A stretch of 64,000 nt of DNA, taken from contig NZ_CP150664.1 in the NCBI RefSeq assembly GCF_038024035.1, forward strand, positions 992,001 to 1,056,000, in the 5' to 3' direction. A model generated the notes under the pieces. The model saw only the letters and a list, made by a program, of their open reading frames with translations, was not told the DNA's origin and searched no databases. Both the position numbers and the translations under genes were made by a program. This stretch comes from Polaribacter pacificus. Its GTDB lineage: Bacteria > Bacteroidota > Bacteroidia > Flavobacteriales > Flavobacteriaceae. This document shows positions 53,755 through 62,366 of the stretch, one piece after another (within the stretch, counting starts at the first letter, position 1; every line of letters starts with the position of its first letter).

Positions 53755-54755
53755 TAAAACAGCTTCCTTAATTTCAAAATTTGTTCTGGCCTACCCAATA
53801 CTATTAATATGGTATCTTTTTTCATTATCTCTGTAGACTCTGGATTGATTAGATAATCTCCTTTGGGTGTTTTTATGCCGATAACTGTACAACCTGTCTG
53901 ACGCCTTAAATCAAGATCTAAAATGGTTTTCCCTAAATACATTGAAGGCAAATCGTTAATGGCTACTTCTTCTAGATTAGCGATGTGCTCTCCCTCTATG
54001 GCCAAGCGATCTACAAATTCTAATAGATCTGGAGTAACAACCAAAGAAGCCATATGTGCACCTCCTAATTTATCTGGCATAATTACATTGTCTGCACCTG
54101 CAAATTTAAGTTTACCAAAAGATGTATCACTAGAGGCTCTACTAATTATTCGGCAGTTTTTATTTAACTGACTCGCTGTAAGTACCACAAACAAGTTATC
54201 TGCATCAGAAGGCAGAGCTGTGATTAAATTACTAGCTCTTTCTATTCCTGCTTTTAATAAGCTTTCATCCGTGGTTGCATCTCCTTCTACATTAATAATC
54301 CCTTCTGCATCCAGCTGAGCGATATGCTCCTTATCTCTTTCTACAACGACCACTTCTTGATTGTAGTTTTGCAACTTTAAAATGGCCTGTTTTCCGTTTC
54401 TTCCATAACCACAAACTATGGTATGGCCTTCTAATTTCCCAATTTTCTTTTGCACTTTTTTAAGTTTTAAATGTTGAAATAACTGTCCACTTACTATGTA
54501 CTCAGTAAAAGCTGAAACCGCATATCCAAACACAGTAATGCTGGTTAAAATAAGAAAAATAGTGAACACTTTTTCTTCATTCGTCAATGGATGAACCTCA
54601 CTAAAACCAACAGTAGTCATAGTGATAATGGTCATATATAAGGAGTTGATAAAACTATCGCCAGATAAAATCATATAACCAGAAACACCAATTGCTAAAA
54701 TAATTAACAAGAGGATTGCTGCTTTGTGTAATTTTGTAAGAAATAGGTTTTTCAT
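53754..54755 (-). CDS. Potassium channel with RCK (TrkA) domains
   Basis: 333 residues. Two membrane helices flank a pore loop with TMTTVGFSE (the TVGF variant of the selectivity filter). The TrkA_N Rossmann domain follows (GHTIVCGYGRNGKQAILKL, then VVVERDKEHI and DADNLFVVLTA), then a TrkA_C domain (GKTILDLDLRRQTGCTVIGI). It is a ligand-gated K+ channel of the inner membrane. It overlaps the PspC gene by 4 bp and the RmlD-like gene by one base. Confidence 0.92.
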   Translation of the reverse strand: MKNLFLTKLHKAAILLLIILAIGVSGYMILSGDSFINSLYMTIITMTTVGFSEVHPLTNEEKVFTIFLILTSITVFGYAVSAFTEYIVSGQLFQHLKLKKVQKKIGKLEGHTIVCGYGRNGKQAILKLQNYNQEVVVVERDKEHIAQLDAEGIINVEGDATTDESLLKAGIERASNLITALPSDADNLFVVLTASQLNKNCRIISRASSDTSFGKLKFAGADNVIMPDKLGGAHMASLVVTPDLLEFVDRLAIEGEHIANLEEVAINDLPSMYLGKTILDLDLRRQTGCTVIGIKTPKGDYLINPESTEIMKKDTILIVLGRPEQILKLRKLF

Positions 54756-54979
54756 AAATCAAAAACAGAGCTGCGTTTGGTGTAAATCATATCTTTTAAA
54801 CGCAACAAAAAAGCCAAGGTTAGGTAAAATCCAAAGGACAATCCAACTGTTACAAATGATATGTAAATAAAAAACAAGCGAACATTCATTGCCCTCATCC
54901 CCAGCCTATCAGCCAAACGTGAAGAAACATGAAAACCGTTTTTTTCAAAAAAATGCCTTACAGAATGCACAAAACTCAT
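54752..54979 (-). CDS. PspC-domain membrane protein
   Basis: 75 residues. FHVSSRLADRLGMRAMNVRLFFIYISFVTVGLSFGFYLTLAFLL corresponds to the PspC domain: a short amphipathic start, then a membrane segment with VRL before it. It is a small envelope-stress-type membrane protein. It is coupled to the K+-channel gene by a 4-bp overlap. Confidence 0.7.
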   Translation of the reverse strand: MSFVHSVRHFFEKNGFHVSSRLADRLGMRAMNVRLFFIYISFVTVGLSFGFYLTLAFLLRLKDMIYTKRSSVFDL

Positions 54980-55058
54980 GGAGAATTCTTTTTATTGCAA
55001 GATAGCATTTTCTTGGGATTTGTCTTGGAGTTTTTTATCAAAAATGATTTGGTTTGTG

Positions 55059-55066
55059 TAACTTTG
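55059..55066 (+). promoter_or_regulatory. -7 element of the uvrA promoter
   Basis: TAACTTTG fits TAnnTTTG. It would start transcription near 55073, which rules out a uvrA start at 55054 and supports the TTG at 55090. No clear -33 TTG is seen. Confidence 0.5.
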
Positions 55067-55089
55067 CCTTTCTCCATAATTTAGCTAAA

Positions 55090-57918
55090 TTGAAAGAACA
55101 AGAGTATATAGAAGTTTTTGGTGCAAGAGCACATAACTTAAAAAACATTGATGTTAAAATACCCCGAGAAAAACTCGTTGTCATTACTGGTTTAAGCGGG
55201 AGTGGTAAATCATCATTGGCTTTTGACACTATTTATGCCGAAGGTCAACGCAGGTATATTGAAACTTTTTCTGCCTATGCGAGACAGTTTTTAGGAGGCC
55301 TTGAAAGACCCGATGTAGACAAGATTGACGGTCTTTCTCCTGTAATTTCTATCGAGCAAAAAACCACCAACAGAAGCCCTAGATCTACGGTTGGAACCAT
55401 CACTGAGATTTATGATTTTTTACGGTTGCTTTTTGCAAGAGCTGCGGATGCCTATTCTTACAACACCAACGAAAAGATGATCAGCTATTCTGACGACCAG
55501 ATTAAGGAATTAATTTTAGCAGATTTTGACGGCAAAAGAGCTGCTGTTTTAGCACCGTTAGTTAAATCGAGAAAAGGACATTACCGAGAATTGTTTGAGC
55601 AGATTGCCAAACAAGGTTTTGTAAAGGTTCGGGTAAATGGAGAAATACAAGAAATAACAAAAGGCATGCGCCTTGACCGATACAAGACCCATGATATTGA
55701 AGTGGTCATCGATCGGTTAATTATCAATGAATCTGCAGAGAAACGCCTAGAAGAGACCATAAAGACTGCCCTATACACAGGAGATAATATTTTAATGGTC
55801 ATTGATTTGGAGACAAATAGTCCTCGTTATTTTAGTAGAGAACTCATGTGTCCAACAACCGGAATTGCTTACCCAAGCCCAGAGCCCAATACTTTTTCAT
55901 TTAACTCACCCAAAGGAGCTTGCCAAAGCTGTAACGGACTTGGTATAGTTAATGAAGTAAATCTGCAAAAAATCATCCCAGACCCAAACCTTTCTATCAA
56001 GGCTGGAGGAATTGTTCCTTTAGGAGAACAAAAAAACAGCTGGATCTTTAAACAGCTACAACTGATCGCTGATCGGTATAATTTTAAACTAAATGACCCG
56101 ATTAAAAACATTCCAAAAGAAGCCATGGACATTATTTTAAACGGAGGAAATGATTCGTTTGAAATCCAGTCAAAAACCATGGGGGTCACAAGAAATTACA
56201 AAATTGATTTTGAAGGTATTATTGCCTTTATCAATAGTCAATACGAGGCTAGTGACAGCGCATCCATAAAGCGTTGGGCAAAAGAATTTATGGACGAAGT
56301 TCACTGTAAAAGCTGCTCTGGGAGACGCTTAAAAAAGGAAGCCCTCTACTTTAAAATAAACAACAAAAGTATTGCAGACTTAGCCCAAATGGACATTACT
56401 GAGCTAGCTCTTTGGTTTGAGAAAGTTGATAAAGAACTAAGCGAAAAACAGCATGCTATCGCAGATGAAATCTTAAAAGAGATTAAAACACGAATTCAGT
56501 TTTTACTGGATGTTGGACTTGATTATTTAAATTTAGATAGAAGCTCTAAATCATTATCTGGAGGTGAAGCGCAACGTATTCGACTGGCTACGCAAATAGG
56601 CTCTCAATTGGTAGGTGTACTTTATATTTTAGACGAACCTAGTATTGGATTGCATCAAAGAGACAATCAAAAGCTCATTGACTCACTCATAAAATTACGA
56701 GACATCGGAAACTCTGTACTTGTGGTTGAGCATGATAAAGACATGATTGAGCATGCTGACTATGTTTTTGATATTGGTCCTGGCGCAGGAAAACACGGTG
56801 GTGAAATCGTGAGCGCAGGCACCTTTAAAGAACTCTGCACCCAACGTAGTTTAACAGCTGATTACCTAACAGGTAAAAAAGAAATTAGCCTCCCTAAAAA
56901 ACGAAGAACGGGTAACGGAAAAGAGATTGTGTTATCTGGTGCCACTGGAAACAATTTAAAAAATGTGACTATTCATTTTCCCTTGGGAAAGATGATTTGT
57001 GTAACCGGAGTTTCTGGAAGTGGAAAATCTACCCTAATCAATGAAACCCTCTACCCTATTTTAAACGCTCATATATACAACGGCGTAAAAAAACCAATGC
57101 CTTATAAAAAAATTAATGGCTTAGAACATATTGATAAGGTGATTGACATTGATCAATCTCCTATAGGAAGAACTCCTCGATCAAACCCAGCAACCTATAC
57201 AGGTGTTTTTAGTGAGATTAGAAGCTTGTTTACCAAAACACCCGAAGCCGCTATTAGAGGCTACAAAGCAGGTCGTTTTTCTTTTAATGTAAAAGGAGGC
57301 CGCTGTGAAACCTGCCAAGGAGGTGGAGTTCGCGTGATAGAAATGAACTTCTTACCCGATGTTCAAGTTGCTTGTGAAACCTGTCAAGGAAAGCGTTTTA
57401 ATCGAGAGACACTTGAAATTCGTTACAAAGGAAAATCCATATCAGATATCCTAAACATGACCATCAATGAGGCAGTGGTCTTTTTTGAAAAAATTCCTAA
57501 GATCCATCGAAAGATCAAAACAATAAAAGATGTGGGATTGGGTTATATCACCCTAGGACAGCAATCTACCACCTTATCTGGAGGGGAAGCTCAGCGTATT
57601 AAATTGGCTTCAGAACTGTCTAAAAGAGATACTGGTAATACTTTTTATATCTTAGATGAACCAACTACAGGTTTGCATTTTGAAGATATTCGAGTACTTA
57701 TGGATGTGCTAAACAAATTAACCGACAAAGGAAACAGCGTCTTAATTATAGAACACAATTTGGATGTGATTAAATTAGCAGATCATATTATAGACATCGG
57801 AATGGAAGGCGGAAAAAAAGGAGGTCAAGTCCTTTTTGAAGGCAGTCCAGAAGAGATGATTAAGCACAAAACAAGCTACACCGCTAAGTTTTTAAAGAAA
57901 GAATTAAGCAACAACTAG
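55090..57918 (+). CDS. uvrA: Excinuclease ABC subunit A
   Basis: 942 residues when started at TTG 55090 (LKEQEYIEVFGARAHNLKNI, aligning with MKEQEYIEVFGAR in relatives); no ATG is available and a longer reading to 55054 would precede the promoter. It has two ABC modules: Walker A GLSGSGKSS and GVSGSGKST; signatures LSGGEAQRIRLA and LSGGEAQRIKLA; zinc modules CHCKSCSG and CETCQGGG...CETCQG. It finds bulky DNA damage and loads UvrB. It is the first gene of a rightward set. Confidence 0.96.
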   Translation: MKEQEYIEVFGARAHNLKNIDVKIPREKLVVITGLSGSGKSSLAFDTIYAEGQRRYIETFSAYARQFLGGLERPDVDKIDGLSPVISIEQKTTNRSPRSTVGTITEIYDFLRLLFARAADAYSYNTNEKMISYSDDQIKELILADFDGKRAAVLAPLVKSRKGHYRELFEQIAKQGFVKVRVNGEIQEITKGMRLDRYKTHDIEVVIDRLIINESAEKRLEETIKTALYTGDNILMVIDLETNSPRYFSRELMCPTTGIAYPSPEPNTFSFNSPKGACQSCNGLGIVNEVNLQKIIPDPNLSIKAGGIVPLGEQKNSWIFKQLQLIADRYNFKLNDPIKNIPKEAMDIILNGGNDSFEIQSKTMGVTRNYKIDFEGIIAFINSQYEASDSASIKRWAKEFMDEVHCKSCSGRRLKKEALYFKINNKSIADLAQMDITELALWFEKVDKELSEKQHAIADEILKEIKTRIQFLLDVGLDYLNLDRSSKSLSGGEAQRIRLATQIGSQLVGVLYILDEPSIGLHQRDNQKLIDSLIKLRDIGNSVLVVEHDKDMIEHADYVFDIGPGAGKHGGEIVSAGTFKELCTQRSLTADYLTGKKEISLPKKRRTGNGKEIVLSGATGNNLKNVTIHFPLGKMICVTGVSGSGKSTLINETLYPILNAHIYNGVKKPMPYKKINGLEHIDKVIDIDQSPIGRTPRSNPATYTGVFSEIRSLFTKTPEAAIRGYKAGRFSFNVKGGRCETCQGGGVRVIEMNFLPDVQVACETCQGKRFNRETLEIRYKGKSISDILNMTINEAVVFFEKIPKIHRKIKTIKDVGLGYITLGQQSTTLSGGEAQRIKLASELSKRDTGNTFYILDEPTTGLHFEDIRVLMDVLNKLTDKGNSVLIIEHNLDVIKLADHIIDIGMEGGKKGGQVLFEGSPEEMIKHKTSYTAKFLKKELSNN

Positions 57919-57939
57919 TAAAAACAAAAAAATACGATT

Positions 57940-58650
57940 ATGAGTTTAAATGATGAAAGAAAAATTAGAGAGAAGCTAGGTCAAAAAACATGGAACGAGA
58001 TAAAGTCTAACGACTCTTGGGCTATTTTTAAAATCATGTCTGAGTTTGTTGAAGGTTATGAAAAACTTAGTAAAATTGGCCCCTGTGTATCTATTTTTGG
58101 ATCAGCAAGAACCAAACCAGAAGACCCATACTATAAATTAGCAGAAGAAATTGCGTATCAACTTACTCAAAATGGCTTTGGAGTGATTACTGGTGGAGGC
58201 CCTGGAATTATGGAAGCAGGTAACAAAGGTGCCCATCGCGGAAAAGGAACTTCTGTTGGATTAAACATAGAACTGCCTTTTGAACAGCATTTCAACCCAT
58301 GGATAGACAATGATAAAAACTTGGAGTTTGATTATTTCTTTGTCCGAAAAGTGATGTTTGTAAAGTATTCACAAGGTTTTATTGTAATGCCTGGAGGTTT
58401 CGGAACAATGGATGAACTGTTTGAAGCTATTACGCTTATTCAAACCAAAAAAATTGGACGTTTTCCAATTGTTTTAGTCGGTAGAGAATTTTGGGGAGGT
58501 TTGTTAGATTGGATTAAAAAAACCTTGATTGCAGAAGGAAATATTAGCGAAGATGACTTAAACTTATTTAGAATTGTTGACACAGCAGAAGAAGCTATAG
58601 ATCATCTAAACAGATTCTATAAAAAATACAGTCTGAAACCAAATTTCTAA
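57940..58650 (+). CDS. LOG-family protein (TIGR00730 type)
   Basis: 236 residues. The LOG signature motifs are VITGGGPGIMEAGNKGA and VMPGGFGTMDELFE. In plants and some bacteria these enzymes release free cytokinin bases from nucleotides; many bacterial members act as nucleotide phosphoribohydrolases. It lies 21 bp after uvrA and is probably co-transcribed. Confidence 0.92.
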   Translation: MSLNDERKIREKLGQKTWNEIKSNDSWAIFKIMSEFVEGYEKLSKIGPCVSIFGSARTKPEDPYYKLAEEIAYQLTQNGFGVITGGGPGIMEAGNKGAHRGKGTSVGLNIELPFEQHFNPWIDNDKNLEFDYFFVRKVMFVKYSQGFIVMPGGFGTMDELFEAITLIQTKKIGRFPIVLVGREFWGGLLDWIKKTLIAEGNISEDDLNLFRIVDTAEEAIDHLNRFYKKYSLKPNF

Positions 58651-58658
58651 GTCTATTT

Positions 58659-58666
58659 TATGTTTG
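58659..58666 (+). promoter_or_regulatory. -7 element before the M1-like gene
   Basis: TATGTTTG fits TAnnTTTG, 19 bp before the TTG start at 58685. Confidence 0.4.
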
Positions 58667-58684
58667 TTTTTATATTGACTACTG

Positions 58685-61483
58685 TTGAATTGTAAAAAAT
58701 ACATAGCAGCTATTCTAATGCTGGTAAGTTTTGCTGTGAACGCACAGCAAAACACCATAAAAATGAATGTCCTACTAAATACCAAAAAGGACTTATTAAA
58801 AATTAAACAAGAAACTTGGTTTGTAAACAAAAGTAATGACAGTTTAACAGAAATTTATTTTCACAATTGGGCAAATGGTTACAGAGATAATGAGACTCCA
58901 TTAGGCAAACGCTTAATCGAAGATTATAGAAAGGACCTGTATTTTGCTAAAAGTAGTGACCGTGGCCATAGTAAAATACTAAACCTAACCATTGACTTTG
59001 AAACCGTTAACTACCAAGAGCTAAAAGAACAATCAGACATTATTAAAATAGGCTTAAGCAAAGCCCTTGCTCCCGGAGACAGTCTTCAGATCAACACTAC
59101 TTATGAAGTAAAGATCCCTCAAGATCGATTTACAGGCTATGGAAAAACAAAAACTGGCTATCATCTACGATACTGGTATTTGTCACCAGCCATTTACAAA
59201 GAAGGCTGGGAATTGATGAGCAATTTAAACATCGATGATCTGATCATGGAAAGCACCAATTTTGACATCTTTTTAAAGACAGACTCAAAACTTTTCCTAA
59301 ATAGCAATCTAAGCACTAAGAAAGAAAATGATGGCTATAGACTTACAGGTAAAAATTATACAGATATCGTTTTACATTTAGACAGTCAATCAAATTTCAC
59401 CCTTTTTAACACCACAGATTTTGAGCTTGCTACAGATCTATCTCCCAAAGGCATTAACAACAAGCTTGCCACTGATTTGATAAATCGAGAGCTTGAATTT
59501 ATAAAAAGTTATTTAGGGGATTATCCGCATAAAAAAATGCTTATCGACAAAAACACCCAAGAAAAAAACCCCATTTACGGACTTAATCAACTTCCTGATT
59601 TCTTAAGCCCTTTTTCTGATGTATTTGAATGGGATATGACTATTTTTAAAGCTTTAACCAAAGCCTATATAGAAAATACACTTTTGTTAGACAAAAGAAA
59701 CGACTATTGGTTAACTGACGGTTTGCAAACCTATTTGCTTATAGAATATGCAAACACTTACTACCCTGAAGTAAAACTACTCGGTAAGATTTCTAAAATT
59801 TGGGGTGTTCGAGGTTTTAATTTTTCAAAATTAAATTTTAATGACAAATATCCTTTTGTCTACCAATTTAGTACACGTAAATTCTTAGACCAAGCCCTAA
59901 CCACACGTGCTGATTCTTTATCAAATTTCAACAGAAAAATTGCTGCAAAATACAAAGCGGGCCTAGGACTACAATACTTAAAAGGTTATTTAGGTGACAG
60001 CGTTGTAAAAGAATCTTTTCAGGATTTCTATCAGCAAAAAAAACTACAATACACAAACAGTTCAGATTTTAGAGCTATTATCACTAGCAAAACAGACAAA
60101 GATCTAAACTGGTTTTTTGGCGATTATTTACAAACCAACAAAAAAATTGATTATACCATTAAAAAAGTACAACTGGTTAACGACTCTTTAGACATCACCA
60201 TAAAAAACAAAAGAAACATCACGGCTCCAGTGGCGTTATATGGAGTAAAAAACAAAGAAATAAAATTCAAAGAGTGGTTTACAGGTATTGACAGTAGCAA
60301 AACGGTGCGAATTCCAAAAGGTGATTTTGATAAGGTTTCATTAAACTATGAGCAATTGTACCCAGAATACAACTCTTTAGACAATTGGAAAAACGTTAAA
60401 AAAACGCTCTTAGACAAACCCATCCAACTGCGATTTATTAAAGACATAGAAGACCCTTATTACCATCAGTTGTTTTACCAACCAGAACTTAGCTATAATT
60501 ACTATGATGGTTTGGGTCTAGGATTAAAACTACACAACAAACCTATTTTAGCGAGAAACCTTACCTTTAAAATTGCCCCCACTTACGCCACAAAGAGCAA
60601 TTCAATTACAGGGTATTTTTCTTTAATGTACAAACAGTATTTTGAAAGCAGTAAAATCCACAACATCTCTTATGGACTTTTCACCAGCAATTCACATTAT
60701 GCTCCAGAATTATCTTATAGCACCTTTGCTCCTTATATAGCTGTAGCCTTTAGAAGAAACTCTTTGCGTGATGTGGGAGGAAAATCACTTACCGCTAAAC
60801 TCGTGAGCGTACACAAAGAAGTCGCCCCAGGAACTGCGCAACAAGAAAAAGACATTTACAGTGTTTTTAACCTTAACTACTTTTATTCGAAACCTAATAT
60901 CATTGAAGGATTACAATATAAAATTAACGCAGATTTCTCTGCAAAATTCACAAAATTATCTGGTGATTTACGCTATCGAAAACTAACCGCCACAAACAGG
61001 CAATTAGATTTTCGTGTATTTGCAGGTTTCTTTTTAAACAACAAGACTCAAACCAATTATTTTAGTTTTGGGTTGGATCGCCCATCTGATTACCTTTTTG
61101 AACAACTTTACTTTGGCCGCTCAGAAAGTAAAGGGATATTTAGTCAGCAGGTAATTATTTCTGATGGAGGTTTCAAATCTATATTACCAACCCGATATGC
61201 CAATCAGTTTATGATTTCATTAAACTCAAGTATTGGACTTTGGAACTGGATTGAATACTACAACGATGTGGCTTTTTTAAAAAACAAGAATAGCAATACC
61301 TATTTTGCGTATGAAAATGGAATACGTTTTAATTTTATTCATAATATCTTAGAATTGTATTTCCCTGTTTACTCAAATTTGGGCTGGGAAGTTACTCAAG
61401 AAGCCTATCCTAGCAAAATTAGATTTGTCCTAACCGTCAGACCCACAACTATTTACAACTTTTTTAGAAGAGGTTTTTTGTAA
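58685..61483 (+). CDS. Degenerate M1-peptidase-like protein with C-terminal beta-barrel
   Basis: 932 residues from a TTG start, giving NCKKYIAAILMLVSFAVNAQ, a good signal peptide; no ATG fits. The N-terminal ~500 residues follow the M1 aminopeptidase layout, including YWLTDGLQTYLLIEY in the place of WLNEGFAxY. The zinc motif HExxH is replaced by LTKAY in FKALTKAYIENTL, so it is probably inactive. The last ~350 residues are beta-strands ending in VLTVRPTTIYNFFRRGFL, as in outer-membrane barrels. It is likely a surface or periplasmic binding protein. A hairpin GAGGTTTT/AAAACCTC overlaps its stop. Confidence 0.7.
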   Translation: MNCKKYIAAILMLVSFAVNAQQNTIKMNVLLNTKKDLLKIKQETWFVNKSNDSLTEIYFHNWANGYRDNETPLGKRLIEDYRKDLYFAKSSDRGHSKILNLTIDFETVNYQELKEQSDIIKIGLSKALAPGDSLQINTTYEVKIPQDRFTGYGKTKTGYHLRYWYLSPAIYKEGWELMSNLNIDDLIMESTNFDIFLKTDSKLFLNSNLSTKKENDGYRLTGKNYTDIVLHLDSQSNFTLFNTTDFELATDLSPKGINNKLATDLINRELEFIKSYLGDYPHKKMLIDKNTQEKNPIYGLNQLPDFLSPFSDVFEWDMTIFKALTKAYIENTLLLDKRNDYWLTDGLQTYLLIEYANTYYPEVKLLGKISKIWGVRGFNFSKLNFNDKYPFVYQFSTRKFLDQALTTRADSLSNFNRKIAAKYKAGLGLQYLKGYLGDSVVKESFQDFYQQKKLQYTNSSDFRAIITSKTDKDLNWFFGDYLQTNKKIDYTIKKVQLVNDSLDITIKNKRNITAPVALYGVKNKEIKFKEWFTGIDSSKTVRIPKGDFDKVSLNYEQLYPEYNSLDNWKNVKKTLLDKPIQLRFIKDIEDPYYHQLFYQPELSYNYYDGLGLGLKLHNKPILARNLTFKIAPTYATKSNSITGYFSLMYKQYFESSKIHNISYGLFTSNSHYAPELSYSTFAPYIAVAFRRNSLRDVGGKSLTAKLVSVHKEVAPGTAQQEKDIYSVFNLNYFYSKPNIIEGLQYKINADFSAKFTKLSGDLRYRKLTATNRQLDFRVFAGFFLNNKTQTNYFSFGLDRPSDYLFEQLYFGRSESKGIFSQQVIISDGGFKSILPTRYANQFMISLNSSIGLWNWIEYYNDVAFLKNKNSNTYFAYENGIRFNFIHNILELYFPVYSNLGWEVTQEAYPSKIRFVLTVRPTTIYNFFRRGFL

Positions 61484-61489
61484 AACCTC
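61470..61489 (+). terminator. Possible terminator after the M1-like gene
   Basis: GAGGTTTT-ttgt-AAAACCTC overlaps the stop codon and is followed by ACAATACTTTTG. The T-run is short, so it is weak; the TACTTTTG may instead be a -7 box for the next gene. Confidence 0.45.
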
Positions 61490-61606
61490 AACAATACTTT
61501 TGTAACGCTTTTGTAACGCTCCAAATACAGCTTGTTTTATTTTTTTATCGTCTATTTACACTGTTTTACATAGTGTGAAATATTTTTTAACCAAAAAACA
61601 GCCTTT

Positions 61607-62356
61607 ATGAAAAGTAAATTATTTCTTGTTGCTTTGGTGTGTGGCTCTGTCCTCCAGAGTTTTGCCCAACAGCAGCCCACAACCAACATTAGCAATGAGT
61701 CTTCTGTTTTTAAGACCACTACAAAGAACACAAGCTCTTATTTTGCATTGGATCAATCTGAACGCAAAAATGCCATTGCAGTTTCTTTTGGATCTCCAGG
61801 AATCGGCTTTGAGTTTGCAAGAAAATTAGGAAGCAAATTAACTGCTCGTGTTGCCTACCACACGTTTAATCTAAAAGATTATGAAGTTAAAGATGTTAGC
61901 ATTGGATCAGAAAAAGTAAGCATTTTAGGAAATCTAGAAACCCAAGCATGGGATTTTGGTGCCGAGTACGCTCCTTTTACCAACTCTTCTTTTAAATTGA
62001 CTTTTGGACTAGGAATCTTATCAAATGTTAACCTTAATGCTAAGGTAAACTACCAAGAAGACATTACTTATGGAGATGTAACTGTGGCTGCTGCCAATGT
62101 GGGTCATATACTAATTGATTCTAAATGGTCTGGAACAGCACCTTTTTTAGGAATTGGTTTTGGTAGAGCGGTACCAAAAAACAGAATTGGATTGAGCTTT
62201 GAGTTTGGAACCTATTTTGCAAGCTCTCCTGAGGTAAACTTAGATGCGACCAAATTATTAGGACCTACCAAAGACCAAGAAGCAGACTTACAAGATGCCT
62301 TTGAAACTTTAAAGTTTATTCCAAGAGCACAAATTAAATTAGCCATCAAACTATAA
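61607..62356 (+). CDS. Outer-membrane beta-barrel protein
   Basis: 249 residues. The signal peptide is KSKLFLVALVCGSVLQSFAQ. The mature part begins with a low-complexity segment (TTNISNESSVFKTTTKNTSS) and continues with alternating beta-strands ending in KFIPRAQIKLAIKL, typical of an 8-10-strand barrel. I cannot name a ligand. It is followed 10 bp later by a lipoprotein gene and likely forms an operon with it. Confidence 0.82.
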   Translation: MKSKLFLVALVCGSVLQSFAQQQPTTNISNESSVFKTTTKNTSSYFALDQSERKNAIAVSFGSPGIGFEFARKLGSKLTARVAYHTFNLKDYEVKDVSIGSEKVSILGNLETQAWDFGAEYAPFTNSSFKLTFGLGILSNVNLNAKVNYQEDITYGDVTVAAANVGHILIDSKWSGTAPFLGIGFGRAVPKNRIGLSFEFGTYFASSPEVNLDATKLLGPTKDQEADLQDAFETLKFIPRAQIKLAIKL

Positions 62357-62366
62357 TACAGAAATC

